Shown: in pieces, positions 1-12,489 of the stretch
How the letters are laid out: the number at the start of each line of letters is the position of its first letter
Position numbering within the stretch: position 1 is the first letter of the stretch
NCBI GenBank assembly: GCA_023105745.1
Contig: JALGQZ010000016.1
Coordinates: 27,273,154 to 27,337,153 of the forward strand
Origin: Austropuccinia psidii
Lineage: Eukaryota > Basidiomycota > Pucciniomycetes > Pucciniales > Sphaerophragmiaceae
Length of the DNA stretch: 64,000 nucleotides
Direction of reading: 5' to 3'
The notes under the pieces: generated by a model
What the model saw: the letters and a program-made list of their open reading frames with translations, nothing else
Told to the model about the DNA's origin: nothing
The model's database searches: none
Made by a program: the position numbers and the translations under genes

Positions 1-3000
1 ATAGAGCCATGCTCCACAGAAGAGTATATTAATGCATTAGAAGATATAGTGATGAGAACAAAAATTGGCAGAACATGGAAACAATTGGACATTAAAAGTC
101 CAAACAAACCATTTGTCAAGAAAGATAAAGCAAAAGAACCTTTCAAACCCAATACACTCAAAATTAATGAGCAAAGAAAATGCCATAAATGTGGAGGTAT
201 TAGACACTTAGCCAATAATTGCCTCAAAAAGGCAAAAATCAATGAAATTGTGGAAACAGAAGACCACAATGAAAAAGAAGAAGAATCTGATTCTGAAAAG
301 GACACAGAAGAGTCAGAAACTTCTGAGAGTGATTAAATTAATATAATTAATGAACAAATTAATAATATTGATATAATTGATGAAGTACTAGATGTTAACT
401 CAAACTTACCACAAGTTGGAACATCTGACACAAACCTGACAAATGTACAAGATGCCAAGCTGTATAGAACCAAAACAGAAAAAGGAATGGGATATACAGC
501 TGGAAAATACAATATAAGTATTCTCATGGTTGAAAACCAAGAGGTAAAAGCAAGCTTAGATACAGGGGCATACTGTACCTGTGTTGGTAAAGATTACTTA
601 AAAACAATTATACCATATTGGGAAGAAAAGCATATACCAATACAAGGCGTTAAATTTAGTAGAGCAAGTGAAAGAATTAAGCCCCTTGATATAATTAAAT
701 TAACATTAATTTTTCCTCACCCTTCTCAATGTATAAGAGTGAAAGTAGAGTTTGTAGTAATGGAAAACTGTACTAGTAACAATTTTATACTTGGAAATGA
801 TTACTTGTCAATTTATGGAATAGATATCTCTAATCAAAAAGAAAGATATTTTACCATAGGACACAATAAGAGGCATAAATTTGGCTTTTTAAACAACAAA
901 AAACAAATTACAGTTATAAAAAATAAAGAAAAAAGACCATAGGAACACTCCTCAATAAATGAACAACTTAATGAGGCAGAATTCAATCAAGAATTAACAG
1001 AAAAAATGAAAGAAAAACTGATTGATCTCTTGTTTAAATACAAAAATTGCTTTGCAACTGACAAAGAGCCACTAGGTGAAATCATTGGGAATGAAGTAGA
1101 CATTATTCTCAATGTGGAAAAACTTTATAAACCCTTATTAGGAAGAACAGCTTACCCAACTAGCCCAAGAGCTAGAGAGGCCTTAGAGGTAAACATTAAA
1201 GAACTAATGGACCTTGGAGTATTAAGGAAAGTAGGACATAATGAACAAGTAGAAGTAACTACAACTGTAATTATAATTTGGGATAATATAAAATCAAGGA
1301 TGGTATGAGACCTTAGAGCTCTAAATAGCTATAATATCCCTGCAGATATCCAATACCCAGAATACATGAGACATGAACAGAATCATCACAGGCTAATTTC
1401 ATTCCAGCCATGGATGCTCTAAAAGGTTTTCACCAAAATTTCTTAACTGAAAATTCCAAAAAGCTACTAAGGATAATAGTCCACTGTGTATTTTATGGAT
1501 ACTTAAGAATGCCATTTGGTATAAAAAATGCAACTTCCAATTATCAAAGAATGATGAATACCATATTTCCTTAAGAATTATCAGAAGGATGGTTAATTAT
1601 CTATATTTATGATATCATAGCTTGCTTAGAAACTTGGGAAAGTCACTCAACAAGACTAGAAAGGGCCTTTCAAAAAATAGTATAAGTAAACATGAAAATT
1701 TCCTTGAAAAAATGTCATTTTTCATACAGTGAACTGAAAGCACTAGGACATGTTGTATCTGGACTAAGCTTGGGCATAGATCAAAACAAACTAGCAGAAG
1801 TACTACTGAAACCAATTCCCCAGCCAAAAAAATGAATGAAGTAACTTCTGGGATTGTCTGGTTATTCCAGACAGCATATAAAGGACTTTGCAAGAATTTG
1901 CAAATCCTTGTATTTAATCTGTAACCAACAGAAAGTTTATGAAATGACTGAAGAAAGAGTCAAAGCATATGAGGAATTGAAAAATGCCCTCACAAATGCC
2001 CCATTTCTTCTAATGCCAGATTGGAAACTACCTTTCAAACTATACATTGATGCTTGTGGAGAAGTATTAGGTTCTGCACTACACCAGACACAAATCATCA
2101 ATGATAAACCTGTTTAAGGAACAATTTGCTTCATTTCAAGACATATTACGCCAACAGAAGAAAGGTATGGAGCAAGAAAAATGGAATGTCTTTGCTTAGT
2201 GCGGGCCTTAGAAAAATTACACTATTATTTGGATGGTACAGTGTTTGATGTAATTACAGACTGTAATACTGTAAAATCTTTGTTAAACATGAAGACACCA
2301 AATAGACATATGCTGAGATGGCAAATTTCTATCCAAAAATATAGAGAAAATATGACTATAGTTCATAAATCTGGAAATATTCACAAAAATGCAGATGGTC
2401 TTAGTAGATGGGCTTTAGCAAATACACCTGAAAGCCCAGCATGGGTACCACAGGAAGAGCACCATATAGAAGGCATATGTGTCACAGACATTAGCACAGA
2501 ATTCTTCAATCAAGTTAAAGAAAGCTATAAGATGGATGAGAACTGTCATATAATATGCCAACTTCTGATGAAAGACTGCAAAGACCCATCACTCTCATCC
2601 AAACTAGATTAAATATGGAAAAAAGCATATGATGAAGGAAGATTCCACCTCCTTGATGGACTACTGTATCATAGGATAAAACACACATGTGTCATGAACT
2701 CAACAGATAGAACCTTGCTAAATACTATATTACATTAATGTCATGATAGTGTTGCATCTGAAAATCTCTTAGAAGATAGGACACTGGAAAGGGTTAAAAC
2801 CTGCTCTTGGTGGCCAAATGGGAGAGAAGATGTTGCAGAATACTGCCAAACCTGTGACAGATGTCAGAAACGCAAACAGAGCCACAGGAAAGAATTTTTG
2901 AATGATTATCCAAATTCAACAACCAAAATTACCATTGGAAATAGCTCACATGGACTGGGTAACAGCCTTACCTCCAGGAGGAGACAGGAGTTATAATGAA

Positions 3001-4075
3001 TGCCTAGTACCTGTTGACAGATAAAGCAAAACTCCAATGTTATTACCATATCATAAAGATGACACAGCTATGGACATGGCCACAATGATATGGAATAAGG
3101 TTATTAGACACACAGGCTTATTCCAAAATATCATAAGTGACAGAGACCCAAAATTCACTTCAGCATTATGGATAAACCTCCATAACCTGTTTGGAACAAA
3201 GTTATCATTCTCAAAAGCTTACAACCCTCAAACTGATGGTCTAACAGAAAGAATGATACATACCTTAGAAGACATGATAAGAAGATTCTGTGCTTATGGA
3301 CTAGAATTCAAAGACCCATGATTGGTGTACCTTAATACCAGCTCTTGAACTGGCATATAAAAATTCAATCCATTCTTCAACTGGAAAAACACCAGAAATT
3401 TTAGAAAAAGGTTTGAATCCAAGACTTCCTTATGATGCCTTTAAAAAGACCTTAGTGGATATAAATCCAATAGCAAGAAGTTTTAAAATAATTCCTGACA
3501 AAGCAAGACATCATGCAAACAGATGTATGCAAGACTCTTTCAAATATGGAAAAGAGAGATGGGATAAAAGTCATAAACCACCTGACTTTAAAGTAGGAGA
3601 CTTGGTCTTTGTATCAACTCTAAATTCTAATAATATCAAAGGCCCATAGAAATTGAAAGATTCCTTTGCAGGACCATTTATAATAAAAGCATTACATGGA
3701 CCTAATGCTGTGCAATTAGAGCTGAAAGGTGAGCTTATGAATAAACACCCAACCTTCCCTGTAAGTCTGACAAAAACTCACAGCTCAAGTGAAAAAGAAT
3801 AATTTCCACTAGGAAATAAACCAACACTTGAAATTCACCCTCTAGAAGAAGGAGAAGAAAGGAAAATTGTAAAAGTTCTTAAAGAAAGGGGGACTTGAAA
3901 CAAAAAAGAAAGAGAATACCTTGTGAGGTATAGAAACACAACTAAAGAAGATAAGTGGCTACTTGAGAAAGAGATACCTAATTATGATAAACTACTAAGA
4001 AGGCTCAGAAATGAAAGAAAGGCTAGAGAATCAAAAAGTGAAGCATTATTGAGCTTTAAGAGTAAGAACATCTAA
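1..4075 (+). pseudogene. E1 gag-pol polyprotein remnant
   Basis: Fragments in changing frames keep the family order. They are the gag C-terminus, the CCHC knuckle near 181-222 (CHKCGGIRHLANNC), an acidic Glu/Ser linker, an aspartic protease with LDTGAYC at about 559-579, RT (1006-2120), RNase H (2181-2450), integrase (2640-3780) and a weak chromodomain at about 3900-4020. The RT active-site aspartates are damaged (IYIYD instead of IYIDD near 1600-1612). In-frame stops include positions about 334, 940, 1306, 2117, 2610 and 3647. In life the protein would be cut into capsid, protease, reverse transcriptase and integrase for retrotransposition. This copy cannot be functional. Confidence 0.9.
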
Positions 4076-4150
4076 TGAAGAGATAGGAAAGTGGATGATA
4101 CCCTAATTAACTATATTAGAATGTGGTACAATCTCTTTGGTGGTAGGGAA

Positions 4151-6113
4151 TGTGAGCCTTTGAGATATTACCACATATCCAAAAATGTCACAACAAAACT
4201 TTACAATAATTATTCTTTGAAAATAATTATCTTAAAATAAGTGAAAATGCCATAAAAAGGCATAAATTTTTAATTACCTTAGAATATAATGAGTAAACAT
4301 GTAAATGAAATTACACCATTAGATTTCTCTTGATAAAACAAACATATATCATTTTTATGGCATATCTGTAAAGTCAATAATTAATGAATAATAAGTAAAA
4401 ACACCATAAAAAAGACATAAATTCTTATTTATCTCAGAAACCAATGAAAAATAATGTAAAATGAATTGCAAAACTGACCTCTCCATGAAAAACTACACAT
4501 ATAACATTCTTAAATCATATTTGTAAAGTCAATATTTAAGGAAATAACCTGAATATATGCACTTTTATGGTCAGTGCATATATTCATGGTTTTTAGCTCA
4601 TACCTCTTGAAATACACATGATAGAGAGTTAAACCAAAAATGAAGCTATCAAATAATTACACTAGGAATACAGATATATATCCTTTATTTGAAAAGTTAT
4701 AAACAAGGTTATAACCTGTGAGGGTTTGTTGAGTAAAATTGCTATAGCTGTTGACCATTTTGTTGTAGAAGTGGTACAAACTTAAAATGAAGTAGATATT
4801 CAGGCTCTACTAGTTAATATGTGAATAATGATGTATATTTTATCATTATATTAAAGGTACAATACCTTGAAATCATGGTTTAAAGCTTAAAATAGTGAAT
4901 TTAGACAGAAAAGATGTGTTACAAGACAAATAATCAAAAATGGAGTTTGGATTATATAATGGAATGATCCTGGAAGTTTATTCATGACATTTTAAGCTAT
5001 CAGAATACATTTTTAATTGGCTGTAGCATGTATAACTCAAAAGTTCTCCATGATCAAAGTTTAAGCTTAAAATTGATCATTTATGATCACTAATTGTAAT
5101 CTTATTTTAAGTTTAACAGTTATATAAGTGATATAACTGGTGAATAATATTATATTATTATTGATAATAATAAAATACACAAACTTTAGGCTTCTTCCAA
5201 GCCTATGATTTCATTAAACCTAGAGATATAGTGATAAATCTAAATCATGGCAAAATAATGAGATAAGATAGTTTAATTATGATGTAATCATCACTAAACC
5301 TTCAAATAGTTAGAAATTAAATTCTATACCATCAGTACACGTCCACTAGACAAGCTTTAGACTCTAGGAGGGAAGATCTTACTATCAATAGAGCTCTTTT
5401 TACTCTATTTCTCCCTCAGACACAATAAAAACATTGAATTATTAAATATAAAACTCTTATATATTCAAATAATCAAGTTCATATTTATTATAATCATCAA
5501 TTTTGACATGATTAAATCAATTTCTAATTGTTTTTTTGTTAAATTTCTCTAAGAATCTCTAATTCCACGTAAAAAAAAGGAATATTTGTAATATCTTTTG
5601 AGTTTTATTGTAAATAAGATTTAAATAAGCTGTATTTATATTTTTTGGAATAAAATTATTCAAAATCTTTATATTTAGTATCAAAAGTAGGTTATTTTCA
5701 CTTTTTATGATAATTTCTCTTTATCATTACTTTTTAATAATTCTTAAATTAATATATATAGTATTTCTATTAATTCATGACTCTAATATTAGTAATATTA
5801 TTTTTATAATTGTTTTTATTATTCAAAAACAATTTCTTATGCCTTCATTATTTGTCTGTAACAACAATAAAGTGCCATGAATATATTAATTATCATATAT
5901 TAATATATTTATTTTATTATATTAATGCTTTTAATATATACTTTAGATCATTATATTCAGTTAATAATATAAATATTTTATGCTATAATTATAACAATTA
6001 TTTATTATTATAATTATCTCTTATCTTATTCTGTAAATGTCATAAGGACATTCATAGTACAATAAGTAAAATATTAGTAATTTTTACTTATTGTTTCATA
6101 GTAAAGCCTGACA
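4151..6113 (+). repeat. E1 3' LTR
   Basis: This 1963 bp LTR starts TGTGAGCC after the purine-rich tract ending GGTAGGGAA and ends in CTGACA. It aligns along its length with both LTRs of E2 (19742-21677 and 28317-30282). The conserved inverted repeat around 5270-5301 is still visible. The core promoter has decayed to ACTATCAATAGAGCTC near 5381-5396, where E2 has ACTATAAAT, and the CRE-like TGACGTCA of E2 is TGATTTCA here. Confidence 0.92.
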
Positions 6114-9100
6114 TAATGAAAATAAAATCAAATGCTGTCATGATAACATCATTATCATCTAATGAAAAATCATATCAAAATCTTCAATACTTGATTTATG
6201 GTGATCTTAAAACAATAAACAATCCAACTTCATAAAGTCTGTTCTATTGTATATTTCTTCTCTTCAAATCTGTTAGCTTGACTAACTCAATCTAAACACA
6301 ATGAACCTCATCTAAGTAGCTTAATACATCAACTATTTTATTTGTGTAAACAATTCTGTATCATCTCATAATAAATCTATTGTCAAAAAACCTATCTCTA
6401 TTCTGGATTCTTAATTAAAAAGGACTTGTCAATTTATGCCTTGTGTTCACTACTCATTAAATAAAAAGAAAACTCAAAAACAAATTCTAATGATAAAATA
6501 TTTTAATTATATTGTTCTTTTAACAGAATTTATTTATATGTCTCAGCTCTTCCATGCACCTATTTGTATATTTTGTTTTTTCTACTACAAAACGGTTTAG
6601 TCAGTTTGATCTAGTCTCAACACATAATGTCTTTTTTTCAAAACTTTATTCCTCTTTACTTTATACAAAAACATATTTATAATTGGTTCCTTTTTTCTGG
6701 ATTTAATAATTCTGAGACCAGGTTTTATTTCAACTTGAAGTTTCTGGATTTTTGGGTCCATTCCTTTTTGGTATTGATTTTAAGCTTTGAAGAGTCTCAA
6801 TATACCTCCATAAATTCTTTGATGCTTCTGTGGGAACTCCTTTCCAAAAATTTTTACAAAGCTATGTTATATAAAGCTGATAAATATTTCAAATGCTTCT
6901 GCTGCTTAAGTTTTAATAGTAGTAACAAATTTCAGCTGTGATAATTTTTTAATATTGGGCCTTGAATTCAAAAAGAACTCTAGAATTTGTTTTCTGCACA
7001 TGAGCTATTCTGTTTTGGGAGAAAAGGAATTGAAATTCTGGATAATACACCTTTTGAGACTTCATTTACTTTTAAATTAACCAACAGTAGTGCAATTTAA
7101 TGTCTTTTAGCTTTTAACTAATTATTTCATGAAGCAATCCACCTATTTAAGATGTGGGAGATCATCCAGGAATATGAATTGAAATGGTAATGGTAGCCCA
7201 GATGAAATGTGTATTCTTTATTAAAACATCATGAACATTCATAATTACCTATGAAAAGGCAAGGCAATTTTTTAGTTCTTGTTGTGTTGCAGGTTATAGA
7301 ACAGTTATATGAGCATTTTTGTATTTGATGCCATGTGTTTGTTTATTGTAAAGTTGTTTATATTGGTGCATTCCATATAAGGATTAAGGAAGATCAGCTA
7401 AAAAGGTAATCATTTCAAAGTAGTAAATAAATACAGATGAAAAAAAGAGACCTATTTTGTCCATATTGAAAATATTTCTTGGCTTAAATTCTGATATTAA
7501 AGGATTAAGGAATTCTCTTTTCTCATCCACTTTCTGGGGGCTTGTTGAATCTGAATTTGCAAGTTGTAGTTAATGGTGAAAGTTATTTTTCTTCTTAAAA
7601 GCCTTTATCGATCTATTTGAAAGCTTAAGAAAATCTGATTGCAAAATGTTGCAGAAGCTTTAAGAATATTTTCAGGTCTAATGGATGACATGGCTGTTCA
7701 TTATCACATTTTGTAAGCTTGCTCTTTTCATGTATCCTTCTGAAATATTGTAAAAATTTTGATATTTAACAGTTACAATAAATTTTATTTTGAAGGAAAA
7801 AACGTTTGATGTTTTTAATTAGTTTGGATCCCATCCTTCAGTGATTATGATATGCAGGGCTGCTTTAAGAAGAATTCTGGATATTTTTATGAAAAAAATG
7901 AGCTGTAGCTTATCAACTTTGTCAATTTTTGTGAAAAAATCAAGGAATTCTATTTTTTGATTCAATTTTGCCATAAAAGCTCTATCTTTTCAATATTGGG
8001 CTTCTTGTTTGCAGTAAAAAAAGCTTCAGACCATTGGTTTTGTAGCTTTGAGAGTGTTTTCTATTATCCATCATCAATAATATTATTCAAAGCTAGAGAT
8101 TAATTATTGGTGAGCTGGATTGATCCATTGATTCTGGAGCTATTGTAAGTCAATTTTTTGATGATAAAATGGTATCCAATAAGATTTAATGAATTTTCAA
8201 GCTAATATTTTTTTTGTTTATGGGGGAGTACAGAGTTTTTTTTTTGTTAAATAGATCTATCAAGTGCCTAAGAAATATCTTTAAATTAATCCAAATCATA
8301 TTGATCAGGAATTTTTTTATGATGCATTTTTCAAAGCAGAGAAACCTATTGAATTAGAAGAAAAAGAAATAGTATCTCGACCTCAGTTTTAATACAGACT
8401 TTCAATTCGTTTCCTCACAATTTCAAGCATACTAATGAGAAATTAACTCAGAAGGAAAGCTGTGGAAATGTTTGGGCCTGTAAAATAAAGTTTTATGGGG
8501 TTAAGGAGGTAAAAACTTCCAAAAATGCCATTTTGTAGAATGTACCAAATTCATGGACACCCTTTTTAATGGCTTCTAGAAGAGTATGGCTCTTAACAGG
8601 TATGGGTCTCAACATCTTCTCAGGTATATCAATTATAGCCACAAGGAAGGACAGAAAACATTATTTTTTGTCAAGAAAAGTTTATTCAAGGTAAAGAAAA
8701 TTATTTATTCCATAATTTCAACTTCAATTTTCAAAGGAAAAATCATACATGTTTTAGTTTTTTTAAAGAATTAAATGATAAGTATTCTCAGTTAATAAGC
8801 TCAGTTATATTGCTTTTATTTCCCATGTATTATTTTAATCAATAATATTAAGTTCAATTTATAGTCATGGAGAAGTATACATAAAGATATATATTTCTCC
8901 TTTATTTATTCTAAAAAATAAATAATGAACTTAGAATTATTCTCTTACATTAATTTGAAAATGGAACTATTTTTTCAATATAGATTTTATCAATTAAAAT
9001 GTTACATAATAATACAGGAAATTTATGAGAGAATTTATAATTATTTAAGAAACTTTATTAGAGTACAGTTATAGTTAAAGCATATATCATTACCGAAGGT

Positions 9101-9902
9101 TCTTTAATTCATTTATTTGTCAAATAGCAGTATAAGAAAATTTTAAATTCTTATCAATCAAAGTTAATGATTTAAATTCTAAAGAGGTCCAATATAAATA
9201 TTAATGTGGTCATAAAAATCTGGAAAATATTCATTAAGGAAGGTGTATAAGAGATCTTCATATTTTGGTAAGCCTTCCTTATAAGATTCATAAAACATTC
9301 AACATATATCTAATTTGGAATAGTAAAATTAGTTACACAAAAAAAAAGGTGGGGAAAATATCATAAATAATTAAGTAAGATAGATTAAATATTTTTTCTA
9401 TGATTTATCACATTGACCACTCTTTTATTTTATAGAGAGCCTTTATGGAAAAGAGAAACTAGATCATAATAGAAAAAAGAAGTAACCCAATCAATTATCA
9501 GGATGTTATTTTATTTTAATAAGAAAATGAAAGCTTTGATAGCACTTTTGAGTGGTACCTATGAATATTTCATATTCAATGGGAATATCCGTCTTCATAA
9601 TAAGAATAAGTCTATATTTAAAATAGTAATCAATGAATTTTAAGATCTGAATATATCTCACTTTTTTGTGTTATTTTTGAATTTACCAATTTTTTGATTA
9701 GTATAGTGTTTTCTATATATTAAAAACAATCTCCAGAAGAGGATATTGTACCATAATCAGAGAAAATAGAGAGGTGAACTCCTATTTAGAATATTCATAA
9801 GTATCTTATGAAAATCTGATATGACTTGAAAAAACTCATAATAAGATATTTTAATTTTGATAAAGAATGTTTCATTATACACAGGATTTAATTGGAAATT
9901 AG
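6114..9902. other. AT-rich intergenic DNA, no recognised gene
   Basis: This 3.8 kb stretch has no open frame that I recognise. The longest (6627-6941 +, 104 aa) is hydrophobic and low in complexity, with no homologous motif, and it looks like chance. The reverse complement of about 7,800-8,080 gives short protein-like runs between stops, so an old decayed mobile element on the minus strand is possible but not identified. No LTR ends of the families seen elsewhere in the window were found. Confidence 0.6.
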
Positions 9903-10231
9903 TTCCATCCTGTGATTCAAAACCAGAGCACAAGCATTAAATTGAAAAGTACCACAAACATGGTAGAAAAGGAGTGAAATAGACACCTTTGAACTTTATT
10001 AAACCAAATAAAGATACAATAAGGAAACAAAAAAAGGACATATCCCAAAAAATCTGTTCTGTGAATAGGATCATCTTAAGGAGAAAACATTCCCCTTTAA
10101 GAATATTTTTCCTAAAAAAAAATAAGAATTAGGAAATTTATTGAGGCTGTAAATTTTTTCTGAGCGTAAACCTTAATACTTACCCCTCATCTGAAATATA
10201 GAGTTTGGCCTACAGACCCACCAAGTGGGTG

Positions 10232-11736
10232 TGTCAGGGTGAGTCTATATAGTAGCTATAAAATGTAGTTACAAGCTAGTATTATTACTGTGACACATCA
10301 AAAAACAAATAAATTTAAATCTTCAGGTCCTACTGCTATGTGGTAACAGTGGTGATGAGTCTGTTGACGACCTGGGTTGCAATACTCTAATATCTTTGAC
10401 TGTAAAGAAGTACTACAATAATTATATTCTAATTATATCCTTAATGATAATTCTAAGGACACTACTGATTGATAACAGTTTTGTCACGTAAGAATATGGA
10501 TAATAAGATAAAGATGATGGGTTTTCAATGAAAAAACCCTTCTTTTTATATCTTTCAAGACTGTCAAGAGTTATTAACTCTTCACGCGTCAGAGGAGTGA
10601 AAATTTTCACTCAAATGATCAGTCTGTGGTTTTGGATTGTCAATCTGACGTCAATAGAGGCAGAATTGTGGTTTTGGAACCACAAATGATCATTCTGGAT
10701 CAATACAGGGTGAAAAAACATTTCACCTGCCACGTCAGCACTTGGATGACGTTGTTCTGGTGTCTGTATGATCAATAATGATGATTTTAGAGAGGTTATA
10801 TCTTCATAAGTATATCATTTTAAGTATGAGAGAAATACTGTTTGATACAAGTTTGATACAGTCATGTATTGCTAGAAAAACCTTCCAATCAAGATATCTC
10901 ATTCAGTTCTTAAGATATCAAGAAACCAAGAGCACAGAATTAAAGGGTTTAATGAGCTCTTCAATTTGGTATGCTTCATGTTTATCCTTCTTTAAAATAG
11001 CAAAAGTTATAAGGGTTTTAAGTTTTTGGATGTATTTTTGTACATCAGTATGAGGCTTCAAAAACTTCCATACCAGATATCTTCTTCAATTTGGAAGATA
11101 TCTGTATTCTGATGATACAGTCTTGTAGGGCTTGATTAGCTCTACATTTTGGTATCTTACACTGTACAGTTGTATGAGTGTATGCCAAAGATACAGGGGT
11201 TTGTTTACATTGTTGTTTTCAGAATATCTGTATTTTGGTTGTTAAACCTTTGAACCAAGATGCCTCAGTCAATTTAAGAGATACAGAGGTCTAAGGTGTC
11301 TCCAATGAAAGCTCTTGTTTAGATCTTTAATTTGGTTAGACTTTTGTAGAGTTTTTTACAAGCCCTCTTTGACTTTCAGGGGGGTCTTGGTTTTAAAATA
11401 AAGGTCATATGGTATCTCAAGTTGTAGTGGTGTTACAGCAACATGGATAATACCATTGTGTAGCTCTCTATGTGAGCTTTAAGAAAAATACCATTTTGGT
11501 ATAGAATAATTTAAATATGCATAAGCTAGATGAGAGGTGAAAATAAGGGTTTTGACTTGTTTATTCTCTTCTAGGTTTCCTTATTCTGTTTGGATAAGGT
11601 TGGTGTTTAATTTAAGAGGAGTTTTTTCCTCTTATTTATTACCTGTATTGACTATGTTTGTTCAATACTTGTCATACCATTATTTATGGTATGTTGGATG
11701 TCATGCTAGTGCTCTGTTTTGAGTCACAGGCTGACA
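10232..11736 (-). repeat. Complete family-2 LTR of the deleted element
   Basis: This 1505 bp LTR reads TGTCAGCCTGTGACTC at its minus-strand start (right end) and ends CACCCTGACA at 10232. The purine tract GAGGGAGGGA just upstream of it on the minus strand (11737-11746) is the polypurine tract. It holds two perfect hairpins, annotated separately. Open frames on the + strand here (for example 11537-11722) are chance readings of the LTR. Confidence 0.92.
10595..10685. other. Paired stem-loops in family-2 LTR
   Basis: Two perfect inverted repeats lie close together: GAGTGAAAATTTTCACTC (10595-10612) and TTGTGGTTTTGGAACCACAA (10666-10685, 8 bp arms, 4 nt loop). Equivalent structures recur at the same relative place in other LTRs of the family: 14408-14430 and 14481-14504, about 15137-15152, about 45230-45250, and 53316-53332. 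The sequences have changed but the arms still pair. They may be RNA structures of the transcript leader or protein-binding palindromes; the role is unknown. Confidence 0.7.
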
Positions 11737-11759
11737 TCCCTCCCTCAAAAGAAGGCTCA

Positions 11760-12207
11760 TCATTGATGAGACTCTTCAGCCCTTCTGGAGGCTCTGAATC
11801 TTCTGAGGTGTATTTGTCCATCTGGGATTTCTTTCTCAGTTAACAATTTATCTTTATCTGCTGGTTTATTCTTAAATCTAACCAGATATTGCCTGTCGTC
11901 TTTCCCATTAATTCTTATTTTCCTGGCTTTAATGATCTTTTTCACTGGTCCAGGTGAGTCATCTTCCTCTACCAATCTTTCATGGGTGACTGTCTTCTTT
12001 CTGTCAGGGAATTTCTCCTCATCTGTTTGGTGATAAGGTTTGACCAGGCTCACAGGGAAAACTGGGTGTTTCCTAGAAAACTCTTTGGTCAGGTTTACTT
12101 ATACTGTATTCTTTCCTATTAATTTAATAATGGTGAATGGTCCTATGAATGAGTCTCTCATCTTCTTGGGTCCTCTTAGATTGTTGAAGCTAAGAGTTGA
12201 GATTAGA
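11760..12207 (-). pseudogene. Pol C-terminal remnant with chromodomain
   Basis: On the minus strand the segment first gives the end of integrase (STLSFNNLRGPKKMRDSFIG), with one in-frame stop near 12100. A 97 aa frame follows, ending in a chromodomain-like tail (QYLVRFKNKPADKDK, then HLRRFRASRR). Chromodomains in chromoviruses bind modified histones and guide integration. The same region survives in E0 at 16773-17304. The sequence upstream is deleted at 12207/12208, where LTR sequence follows directly. Confidence 0.88.
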
Positions 12208-12489
12208 ATTGTGTAGCTCTCTATGTGAGCTTTAAGAAAAATACCATTTTGGTATAGAATGACTTAAATATGAATAAGTTAGATGGGAGGTGAAAATAAG
12301 GGTTTTGACTTGTTTATTCTCCTCTAGGTTTCCTTATTCTGTTTGGATAAGGTTGGTGTTTAATTTAAGAGGAGTTTTTTCCTCTTATTTATTACCTGTA
12401 TTGACTATGTTTGTTCAATACTTGTCATACCATTATTTATGGTATGTTGGATGTCATGCTAGTGCTCTGTTTTGAGTCACAGGCTGACA
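12208..12489 (-). repeat. Truncated 5' LTR of the deleted element
   Basis: These 282 bases repeat 11455-11736 almost identically, including the 61-codon chance frame on the + strand. Only the outer end of the LTR remains. The inner end is joined straight to pol sequence, which marks the deletion breakpoint. Confidence 0.93.

Larger units (their letters stand above)
1..6113 (+). mobile_element. E1: 3' part of a Ty3/Gypsy chromovirus, decayed
   Basis: The window opens inside the gag of a Ty3/Gypsy element closely related to E2 (19742-30282). Base 1 aligns with about 24170 of E2, and from there both run colinearly through pol to the 3' LTR. The distance to the LTR is almost the same in the two copies (about 4150 bases), so the left truncation is probably only the window edge. 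Many stops and frameshifts break the coding part, and its 3' LTR has lost the TATA and CRE-like motifs seen in E2. It is therefore an old, dead copy. The 5' LTR and left TSD lie outside the window. Confidence 0.93.
10232..12489 (-). mobile_element. Internally deleted Ty3/Gypsy element with perfect TSD
   Basis: Read on the minus strand it consists of the first 282 bases of an LTR (12489-12208), a short piece of the pol 3' end (12207-11737) and a complete LTR (11736-10232). The 5 bp direct repeat GGGTG flanks it exactly (10227-10231 and 12490-12494). This shows that it inserted as one unit and then lost most of its 5' LTR, all of gag and most of pol in one internal deletion. Both LTR pieces share TGTCAGCC at the start. 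Confidence 0.92.

Noticed and set aside
5901..6030. AT-rich short repeats as a replication origin or CRISPR-like array
   Set aside because: TATTAT/ATAATT runs are irregular, have no fixed-length spacers, and lie inside the E1 LTR, repeated in the E2 LTRs.
1..6113. Repeat-induced point mutation (RIP) as the cause of decay
   Set aside because: Stops arise from several kinds of change (G to A, G to T, C to A) and from indels. No dominant C-to-T signature was apparent by eye; a dinucleotide index would be needed.
6627..6941. 104-codon + strand frame as a membrane protein gene
   Set aside because: Hydrophobic, low-complexity reading of AT-rich DNA with no motif, no promoter and no conserved neighbour.
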